The position numbers were made by a program, and so were the translations under genes. A stretch of 64,000 bases of DNA from Parolsenella catena (GTDB lineage: Bacteria; Actinomycetota; Coriobacteriia; Coriobacteriales; Atopobiaceae). The stretch is from the NCBI RefSeq assembly GCF_003966955.1, contig NZ_AP019367.1, forward strand, positions 1,732,692-1,796,691. Direction: 5' to 3'. How positions within the stretch are numbered: the stretch's first letter is position 1; each line of letters starts with the position of its first letter. Under the pieces are notes generated by a model. The model was not told the DNA's origin, did no database searches, and was given only the letters and a program-made list of their open reading frames with translations. Positions 44,858 through 51,946 of the stretch are shown here, piece after piece.

Positions 44858-46187
44858 CACCACGCCCCTCAGACGAGCTCGCACGCTTTTGCTCGCGGGA
44901 ATGGCCGCGAGCACGCTCGTACTGAGTCCCACAACCGCGTTTGCCGACGACATCGAATCCTTTGGCGGCGACATCGTCGTCACCTTGCCTCAAGAGCAAT
45001 CGCGAGGCATCAGCAGGATGTCTCTGCTCACAGCCCAGACGTCTCAGATTGGCAGTTGGGTCGAGGTCAAGCGCAGCGAGTCCACCTACATACTCCAAAC
45101 GTGCTCCTACTACATCTCTCCCCAGGCGAACCCAGACGGGTCGGTCAGCGTCACGGTCAAGACAACCATGTACAACAAGGCGTCCAGCAGTGGAATCTTC
45201 TGGACCACCACCAAGACGCTCTATGACAACGGCACGAGGTGCGCGTTCATCGGAGAGGACTGGAACTCAAGGGCGTATCTTCACGAGTCAATCTCGGAGG
45301 AGGCGACGTTTTCCGTTCGAGGAGGCGGCATCCACCGCATCACGTCAACCGAGACGACATTCCGCGGCAGCGCCCAGACAACCTCGGGATGGGACTTCAC
45401 GATTAACATCCCATTCACCATCTCAGCAAAGGCCGGCGAAGGTGGCTCCATTAGCCCAAACGGAGCATCTCTCGTGTCCTCGGGCGAGTCGAAGGGCTAC
45501 AGGGTCTTCGCGAATGATGGTTGGCGCATCAAGGACGTCCTCGTAGACGGCGGCAGCGTTGGGGCCCGAGAAGACTACACGTTCTCCAACGTGACCTCAG
45601 ACCACAGCATCGAGGCCTCCTTCCAGAAGATCTGGAAGGTGAAGTTCGTAGACGGCATCACCGGTGAGGTCCTAAAGGAACAGGTGGTAGACGCCGGGAG
45701 CTCGGCCGAGGCGCCACAGGAGCCGAGCCATGACGGTTACCGCTTCGCGGGCTGGGATGGCGACTTCTCCCATGTTGGCGGAGATCTCACGATCACCTCG
45801 CGCCATGAGCCCGTCATCTCGGTACGGGTACCGGCGCTGCTTCCCTGCAAGATCATGGCAGACGGGAGCGTCGTCGTGCCAGAGGACTACGCCATCGAGA
45901 ACCTCTCGGTTGTTCCCGTCCGCGCCACACACATCGAGACAAGCGGCACACCGCAGGACGCCACCTACGAGCTGAGAGACGGCGACACCATCGTCCACTC
46001 TTGGTCGAGCGCAGACAAACCCGCATCTCCCCTACTCATTGGTGCCAATGTGAGCAAGCGGCTTGAAGTCAAGATCTCGAGCGTCTCGGGAGACGGACCT
46101 TGGCGCAAGCTGGCAGAGAAGGCCGCAACCAGCGGCTCTGCCGAGGAATTCTGCAAGATTACCTATACGTTTGAAGCCGCATCATGA
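44850..46187 (+). CDS. Secreted protein with InlB-type B repeat and VP-beta domain
   Basis: The 445-residue protein has a Sec signal peptide (cleavage near AFA-DDI). Residues about 25-200 are a novel beta-rich N-terminal part. A YxxG/InlB-type B-repeat unit follows at about 268-325 (VKFVDGITGEVLKEQVV, YRFAGWDGDF), as in Listeria and many gut-bacterial surface proteins. The C-terminal part contains RVPALLPCK and IENLSVVPVRATHI, related to the secreted protein two genes up. There is no sorting signal. AAGGAGG precedes the ATG and its stop overlaps the sortase start by 4 bases. Confidence 0.82.
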   Translation: MASTTPLRRARTLLLAGMAASTLVLSPTTAFADDIESFGGDIVVTLPQEQSRGISRMSLLTAQTSQIGSWVEVKRSESTYILQTCSYYISPQANPDGSVSVTVKTTMYNKASSSGIFWTTTKTLYDNGTRCAFIGEDWNSRAYLHESISEEATFSVRGGGIHRITSTETTFRGSAQTTSGWDFTINIPFTISAKAGEGGSISPNGASLVSSGESKGYRVFANDGWRIKDVLVDGGSVGAREDYTFSNVTSDHSIEASFQKIWKVKFVDGITGEVLKEQVVDAGSSAEAPQEPSHDGYRFAGWDGDFSHVGGDLTITSRHEPVISVRVPALLPCKIMADGSVVVPEDYAIENLSVVPVRATHIETSGTPQDATYELRDGDTIVHSWSSADKPASPLLIGANVSKRLEVKISSVSGDGPWRKLAEKAATSGSAEEFCKITYTFEAAS

Positions 46188-46954
46188 GCCCGCGACCGCG
46201 GCGGCGGACGAGAGGCTGTCGCCGCGGCGTGAGGGTCGAGACGCTTGCCATAGGCTTGGCCCTCGTTGCGGGAGCCGGCCTCATCGCCCTCGGCGCCCGA
46301 GATATCACGGCAGACTTTGCGCCGGAACAACGCTACGAACAGCTCAGACGGCGGGTACAAGACCAAGAGGCGTACGAGGAGCCACACGACCAAAGCAGCC
46401 GGTTCGAGATGGAGCCGCTGGCAAGCGCATGGATCAAGGTCGGCGGGACAACCATCGACTACCCAGTGGCACAGGCAAGCTCGGACGACCCCGACTTCTA
46501 CCTGACCCACGACCTCTGGGGAGAAGAGACGCGTACCGGCTGCCCCTACCTCGACGCAAGATGCACGCCACACGATGCACACAGGATTATCTATGCCCAC
46601 CACATAGGAACGACGCAGCTTCAGTTCTCCCCCATCGCAGACGCGTGGAGGCAGGATAGGTTCGACCAAATCGGCAATGCGACTCTCGTGACGAGGAATG
46701 GGACCGAGACCTATGCTCCGCTCTGCGCCCGCGTTGTCGACAAGCAGTTCGCGCCAATCCAGCGATTCCGCATGAGCCAGACAAAGCTGCAGGGCATGCT
46801 CAGAGAGATTGCCGGCGAAGCCAACTCCCTGAGCCCAGACGCGAACACCCTCATCGGGCGCGCCGAGAAAGCAATCACGCTGGTCACCTGTGCCTCGCAG
46901 CAAGGTGGCCAGCGTGAGAGAACGCTGTTGGTATTTGTCAGCCCAGACCCTTAG
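46184..46954 (+). CDS. Class B-like sortase
   Basis: The 256-residue enzyme has one N-terminal membrane helix (19-37) and a sortase domain with AWIKVGGTTIDYPVAQ, YLTHDLWG, catalytic His139 in IIYAHHIG, Cys236 in TLVTC, and Arg244 or Arg246 as the third residue. The DYPV and TL-x-TC patterns fit class B best. It likely cleaves LAQTG in the small precursor encoded two genes earlier and joins it to wall or to another subunit. It is the last gene of the coupled run, and its stop codon overlaps that of the convergent gene. Confidence 0.88.
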   Translation: MSPRPRRRTRGCRRGVRVETLAIGLALVAGAGLIALGARDITADFAPEQRYEQLRRRVQDQEAYEEPHDQSSRFEMEPLASAWIKVGGTTIDYPVAQASSDDPDFYLTHDLWGEETRTGCPYLDARCTPHDAHRIIYAHHIGTTQLQFSPIADAWRQDRFDQIGNATLVTRNGTETYAPLCARVVDKQFAPIQRFRMSQTKLQGMLREIAGEANSLSPDANTLIGRAEKAITLVTCASQQGGQRERTLLVFVSPDP

Positions 46955-49587
46955 GCCCGGCGAATGGCCTCGAGCACAAGCGCACAGACATCCTCGACTC
47001 GCTCAGGGCTCACGTTGGCAGAAACGTCCTCTGCTGTGTGGGCGCAGGCAGGAAGGTCTCCCGCGCCAAGTCCCATAAGGGTCACGGCACGCATGCGCTT
47101 GCGCATGAGCATCGTCGCATCCGTGTTCGCCCAGGGCCTGGCAACCTTGTCGACCCCAAGGTGAAGGTCTGCCGCCACGGACTCGAGAAGGGACAGGAAT
47201 CGGCGGTCCGAGCGACGCGTCACGCCAAAGCCCTCCTGGGTCAGCAGCGCGAGGTCGCCAGCACCAATGCACTCGAGGTTGACGACGAACGCCCCACGCA
47301 GATCCTTGCGGTGGGCATCCACGAACGCAGACGCGCCGGCGTGGTTCAGAGAGGAGGAGCCAGTGGCAACGAACCAGATGTCGTGAGTACGAAGCTCGTC
47401 GTCACCCATAGCGAGAATGCTGTCGCGCAGGGCACGATCGGTCGGAGAGATTGCAGCGTCGTTGTAGACGGGATGCTCGTCCTCAACGTATGCCGAGGCT
47501 GCCTGCGTCTGCTCGTTAGCGGCAGCATCGAGACTGGAGGCGTCATCGGTGCCGAGGGGCACATCATTCTCGTTCTGGACCTCATCGACCCGAGGCTCAG
47601 CCTCGTCCTCGGCGTCCTCGTCCGACCCACGCGCGGGGATGGAGGGCAGCTTGTCCTTGAGCTTGCGAAGGTTGATGTTGAGCGCGGCCCCACCCTTCCA
47701 ATGGGCGTTGCCGGAGTCATCTCCAAAGTTGTCCCAAGAGCCAATGCTCTCGCCGGACTTCTTGGCATCATAGTCATCGTCAACGCCGAGCCACTCGGAC
47801 ATCGACTCCTCCTGCTTACGCCTCTTGCCAAACAGCCCGGAGAAGCGACCGCGGCCGTGGCGCTTCTCGTCGGCCTCGTGGGAGGGCGAGGCGCTCAGGA
47901 CCTCAATGTCATCGGGCTGCGAGGCAGGCTTCTGACGCACGACAGGCGCCGCAGCTGCCTTGTCGATGCGAACCGACGATGGAGCAGCGACGGCCTGCTG
48001 GCTCGCATCGGCAAGGCGCTGGGCCATTTGCGAACGCGGGGGAAGCTGCGAGGACGCGGGGCCGAGCCCATCCTGACCAGACACCTTGGGATCGGGGAGA
48101 TCAAAGAGAGCGGCGCGGCGGGCGACGTTCGAGACGTTCGCACGACGCGTGGGCTTATAGGAGCTCTTGCCCCAGTCGGGGTCGGCAACGGCATTGGGAC
48201 GTGGGCGCTCCGGACGGCCGGCAGCCACCATGTCGGAGGCGTCCTCATCGGCCATCGTGTACAGGCCGGAGTGATCCGTCTCGACCAGCGGACCCTCGTT
48301 GGCGTTCTCTCCATCCTCAAGCTGGGAGAGGTCGATGCCGCTCATGGCAAGGGTAGTGTTCGCAGCGGTCTCGTCCGAAGTGTCGATGCGAGCCTCATCA
48401 ACCACGGCCATGGGTCGCGTGTCATCCGCGGCATCGTCAGAAGAGGGGGCGTCAAGGGGGAGTTCGGAAGTCACACCCGCATCGTCAGCATGGGACGCGC
48501 TCGACTCATCAGAGACAGGCTGGGTGGCAGACTCAACCTCGGCGTCTGCGGCGGCAGAATCAGAGGCGGTCGAGGCCTCGTCGTCGCTTCGGGAGTCCTC
48601 GCTAGGAGAATCAACCTGGTCGAGCGGCTGGGTAACCTGGGGCTCATCAATCGGGGTGGCCACGGGAACCATGCGGACCTCGGGCTCGATGTAGGTTATG
48701 GAGCACTCGGCAGGAAGGATTCCAAGCTCACGGATGACCTTCTCGCCATGGCGCGTTCCGATTACCTCCTCGACCTCGCGACGCATCTCCGGCTCACGCT
48801 TCTTGGGCTCAGAAACGCTCTCGGGCGCGGCCTGTGCGGCATCTCGCTCGGGCCTCTCAACCTTGACCCCCTGGGTCACACGGTCCATCACGCCAAGCAT
48901 GGCGGCAACGGAGGACTTGTTGTCAACGGAGCCGGAGGCATAGGGCATGAACTTGCTCGCGATAAGCGAGACGCCCCAGACGAGAAGTGGGAGGCAGGCA
49001 ACAAGGCCAATGACCCAAAACGTCCGGCGGGCGGGCTCGGGAATGAAGCCAAGAAGCTGAATCAGAGCACAGACGGCAACGGCGGCGGCAAGGTAGATCG
49101 AATAGGAGGCCAAATACTTCTTAGCCATCGCAAACTCGGGACGAGAGAGGAAGTCAAGGCGGCCAGTGTCGTAGTGCGCAACGACGACAATCGGACGCTC
49201 GCGCTCCGAGGGGTCCACCTCGGCCTCTCGAACGGCAATGACGTTCTGGCTGTGAGCGGAGGGGCCAAACTTTCCAATGACATCGCGGCCGGTATAGACC
49301 ATCCAGAGCAGCGCAAGCATCGCGGCAACAAGAATGAGGCCAACGATCGTCGCCGCCATGTTGCCCACGCCCATCAGGAGAAGGCCAACGAACAGCAGGA
49401 CGAGCGCCACGCCATAGGGCACATACCCAAGAGAGGGAGCAGAGAAATCCTGAAGCTCGGTCTTGAGCCCATGTGCAGAGAACTCCTCGGCAAGGATATG
49501 GGCGCAGTCAAGCTCCTCCTGGCTGCCAGCAGGCGCTATGCCAACCTCGGTGTCGAGGCGCTCGAGGTAATCCTTAGTGATGCTCAT
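46951..49587 (-). CDS. M28-peptidase-like membrane protein, probable pseudo-enzyme
   Basis: The 878-residue protein begins like an M28 aminopeptidase: an N-terminal helical part, two membrane helices (53-97), VVVAHYD (His138, Asp140), two more helices (160-210) and GSVDNKSSVAA (Asp222). About 480 residues of acidic, disordered sequence follow. The fold then resumes near 713 with HDIWFVATGSSSLNHAGASAF, where active enzymes have the catalytic Glu-Glu; here it is Ser-Ser. VNLECIG and a C-terminal ACAHTAEDV (His850) remain. So four or so metal ligands persist but the general base is gone. A TATACT -10 lies upstream (49639-49644). Confidence 0.75.
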   Translation of the reverse strand: MSITKDYLERLDTEVGIAPAGSQEELDCAHILAEEFSAHGLKTELQDFSAPSLGYVPYGVALVLLFVGLLLMGVGNMAATIVGLILVAAMLALLWMVYTGRDVIGKFGPSAHSQNVIAVREAEVDPSERERPIVVVAHYDTGRLDFLSRPEFAMAKKYLASYSIYLAAAVAVCALIQLLGFIPEPARRTFWVIGLVACLPLLVWGVSLIASKFMPYASGSVDNKSSVAAMLGVMDRVTQGVKVERPERDAAQAAPESVSEPKKREPEMRREVEEVIGTRHGEKVIRELGILPAECSITYIEPEVRMVPVATPIDEPQVTQPLDQVDSPSEDSRSDDEASTASDSAAADAEVESATQPVSDESSASHADDAGVTSELPLDAPSSDDAADDTRPMAVVDEARIDTSDETAANTTLAMSGIDLSQLEDGENANEGPLVETDHSGLYTMADEDASDMVAAGRPERPRPNAVADPDWGKSSYKPTRRANVSNVARRAALFDLPDPKVSGQDGLGPASSQLPPRSQMAQRLADASQQAVAAPSSVRIDKAAAAPVVRQKPASQPDDIEVLSASPSHEADEKRHGRGRFSGLFGKRRKQEESMSEWLGVDDDYDAKKSGESIGSWDNFGDDSGNAHWKGGAALNINLRKLKDKLPSIPARGSDEDAEDEAEPRVDEVQNENDVPLGTDDASSLDAAANEQTQAASAYVEDEHPVYNDAAISPTDRALRDSILAMGDDELRTHDIWFVATGSSSLNHAGASAFVDAHRKDLRGAFVVNLECIGAGDLALLTQEGFGVTRRSDRRFLSLLESVAADLHLGVDKVARPWANTDATMLMRKRMRAVTLMGLGAGDLPACAHTAEDVSANVSPERVEDVCALVLEAIRRA

Positions 49588-49820
49588 CCGTTCACCTTCC
49601 GAATAGCGACAGAGTCGCTACTTGCAGTCGTACTAGAGAGTATACGTCTGCCCAGCAAAAACGCGAACTGAGCACCATGACGATGACTCGAAAATAGCGG
49701 GCGATAATTGCTGACTCCCACAGGTCCAAAGATTCATAATCAGGGTCGGAGAGATCACACAGTCATTGGCCACCACTGTTCCAACTGCAGTCTTCGCCCC
49801 ACGAGAGGCCAGGGATCGGC
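49588..49820. promoter_or_regulatory. Divergent promoter region
   Basis: The 233 bases between the M28-like gene and the WYL pair hold a minus-strand TATACT (49639-49644) as a likely -10, and a plus-strand CATAAT near 49735 with no clear -35. The region is less GC-rich than its flanks. Autoregulation by the WYL proteins would be exerted here, but no operator was identified. Confidence 0.35.
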
Positions 49821-50816
49821 ATGGCAAAGCGCTCCTCAAACAGCAAACTCCCCCTCAGGGACGGCAAGCAAATCGACCTGGCCCTGAGGTTTCTCGGCGG
49901 CGCCGCCTTGAGCCCGTCCGAGCTCAAGAACGACAAGATATTCCGGGGAATCAGCCCCTCGTCACACCACAAGACATTCGGACGCGACCTCGCTGCTCTC
50001 AGGGAAGAGGGTCTCGAGCTCACCTCCTCGAGAAGGGGCAACAAGACCTACTGGCAGTTAGACCCCTCATCGCTCGTCAGCGACATGACCGACGAGGTTG
50101 ACGAGTACTCGCGCGTGGTCGCGACAATGGCACGGGGTCTTCTGACCGAGCCCGGAACGAGCGACCCCGGCACACTCGGCGGCGCAATCGTCCGGTCCTC
50201 TCTCTCCACGGGCGCAGGCACAGGCATCCGCGCAATTCCGGACCTCACCTGCAGCCCAGAGGTTCTCTCCTGCTTCGAGGAGGGCCTCCGCACGCGGACC
50301 CCAGTCCAAGTTGACTATCAGGCCAAGGCCGAGAGCAAGTCGGCCACGAGGCTCTTCAGGACCTACGGCATCTTCTCGCTCGCTGGCTTCACCTTCGTGG
50401 TTGGCTACCGCCAAAAGGAAGGCGCAGGTGAGAAGGCATGGGACCTCAGAACCTACAACCTCTCGCGCGTTAAAGGCGCCGCACTCGCAAAAGACGAGCA
50501 AACCTACGTGATTCCCGCAGACTTCTCCGTAGACGATTACAAAAAGCTCCCCTTCGAGATCGGACCCGAGGAGAACAGGCAGAAGGCCTACTTCTACATT
50601 CCCCCAAGCGCCGTCAAGACGGCGCCCGGCGTCACGAGGGCCCGCAACCAGGATGAGACCGTAAGGAGACGTGGAGGAAGCGTCATCTGGCCCTGCGAGA
50701 TGTGCAGCGAGGAGGCCGCGGCCAAATGGGCCATCGAGAACGGGCTCATCCCGCTCAGGCCCCAGTCGCTCGTTGACACATGGAAGGCAATCCTCGAGGA
50801 GGCGAGGCGGAAATGA
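49821..50816 (+). CDS. WYL-domain transcriptional regulator 1
   Basis: The 331-residue protein has an N-terminal winged-helix-like part (residues 10-75, DLALRFLGGAALSPSELK and KTFGRDLAALREEG) and a WYL-type domain (about 150-230) with YGIFSLAGFTFVVGYR and RTYNLSRVKGA, followed by a WCX-like extension. WYL proteins sense nucleic acid or nucleotide signals and often act in DNA-damage or phage responses. AGGGAT precedes the ATG. It overlaps the second WYL gene by 4 bases. Confidence 0.75.
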   Translation: MAKRSSNSKLPLRDGKQIDLALRFLGGAALSPSELKNDKIFRGISPSSHHKTFGRDLAALREEGLELTSSRRGNKTYWQLDPSSLVSDMTDEVDEYSRVVATMARGLLTEPGTSDPGTLGGAIVRSSLSTGAGTGIRAIPDLTCSPEVLSCFEEGLRTRTPVQVDYQAKAESKSATRLFRTYGIFSLAGFTFVVGYRQKEGAGEKAWDLRTYNLSRVKGAALAKDEQTYVIPADFSVDDYKKLPFEIGPEENRQKAYFYIPPSAVKTAPGVTRARNQDETVRRRGGSVIWPCEMCSEEAAAKWAIENGLIPLRPQSLVDTWKAILEEARRK

Positions 50817-51862
50817 TGAAGCCAAGCAAGGCCTCACATGGTCCGGGAAGACCGCCGGAGCACTGTTTCGAGGATGACCTCAACATTCTTCTTGCCTTTG
50901 CCAGATGCGGCGCCGTCTCGGGCAGAAGGGACCTCATGGAGGTCCTGTCGCTCGACAAGGACAGCGTAAACAAGGCTCTCGCAACGCTCACCGAGCCCAG
51001 CGACGTCGATGCCGAGGCCGTCTTTGTCGTGGAAAACGCCTACGCCGGCAGGCTGCGGCGCATCGGAGACGGGTCGCCCCTGCTTGCCAAGAGGCCAAGG
51101 CTCACAACCGAGCAGGCAAACGCTTACTGCGAGGCGCTCGACCGGCTCGGCATCCCCCGAGATGACGAGCGCAGAGCCGCGCTTGAGAGGGCCGTCTATC
51201 CCAAGGGATATCGTCACCCGGCATCCATCCAAGAGCGCATGACCACAGACGGTGAGCTGCACGCGCTCGAGGTGTGCGCCACCTCCATCGTCCGCGCTCG
51301 CGGCGTGCAGAAGGAGGATTCCACCAGCGACGACCGCGAGACCAGAAACAAGGTCAGGCAGCCCGTCGTCACCTTCTCATACGCCAGCAAGAACCGAACT
51401 GGAAACCGCACGAGCGAGCAGAGGCACGTTGTCCCCTTGGCCCTGCGCCTCTTCAACGGAACCTGGCAGGTCGACGCCTATGACCTCGACAGGAAAGCCG
51501 CGCGCACCTTTGTTGCGAGGAACATGGGGGATACCGAGCTGAGCGAGCAGACTGCCGTGGCCATCATCTCGAGCATAGACGCAGATGACGGAAACCGGGT
51601 CATGATCACCTGCGCAGACATGGACACCGCCCACGAGCTTCTCGCACTCAATGAGGCGCGGCTCGAGGAGACAGCCGACGGCATCGTCGTCTCCATTCCC
51701 TACTACCAAGACGGCGAGCACTCCACGCCTGGCAGCTGGCTCCCCAGGCATCTCATCCCCCTCATGGGTTCCATATCCTTCGAGGACGAGAGAATCAGCC
51801 ACGCCATCACCGAGATAGTCAGGAAGGACCTCGAGCACGCGCGGAGACAGGGCTGCATCTAG
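50813..51862 (+). CDS. WYL-domain transcriptional regulator 2
   Basis: The 349-residue protein resembles its neighbour in layout: an N-terminal helix-turn-helix (FEDDLNILLAFARCGAVSGRRDL in parts), a central region, and a WYL-like segment at about 180-250 (VVPLALRLFNGTWQVDAYDL, FVARNMGD) with a C-terminal WCX-like end. Coupled pairs of WYL proteins recall actinobacterial PafB-PafC, which switch on DNA-damage genes. GAGGAGG lies ahead of ATGATG; the first ATG overlaps the upstream stop. Confidence 0.72.
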   Translation: MMKPSKASHGPGRPPEHCFEDDLNILLAFARCGAVSGRRDLMEVLSLDKDSVNKALATLTEPSDVDAEAVFVVENAYAGRLRRIGDGSPLLAKRPRLTTEQANAYCEALDRLGIPRDDERRAALERAVYPKGYRHPASIQERMTTDGELHALEVCATSIVRARGVQKEDSTSDDRETRNKVRQPVVTFSYASKNRTGNRTSEQRHVVPLALRLFNGTWQVDAYDLDRKAARTFVARNMGDTELSEQTAVAIISSIDADDGNRVMITCADMDTAHELLALNEARLEETADGIVVSIPYYQDGEHSTPGSWLPRHLIPLMGSISFEDERISHAITEIVRKDLEHARRQGCI

Positions 51863-51893
51863 CGCGGTGCTCCATGCATGTCGAGTCATACGA

Positions 51894-51928
51894 CGGGGCC
51901 GCACGAACCTGTTGTCCGCGCGGCCCCG
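51894..51928. terminator. GC-rich hairpin between convergent genes
   Basis: A 9-pair stem CGGGGCCGC/GCGGCCCCG with a 17-base loop separates the WYL pair from the helicase gene. On the plus strand CTCTTTCCC follows 9 bases later; a bidirectional terminator is plausible. Confidence 0.5.
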
Positions 51929-51946
51929 CGCATCACACTCTTTCCC

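Noticed and set aside
47038..49671. 877-codon open frame on the plus strand
   Set aside because: Antisense to the M28-like gene; no domain, composition of a shadow frame, and it would overlap the convergent gene entirely.
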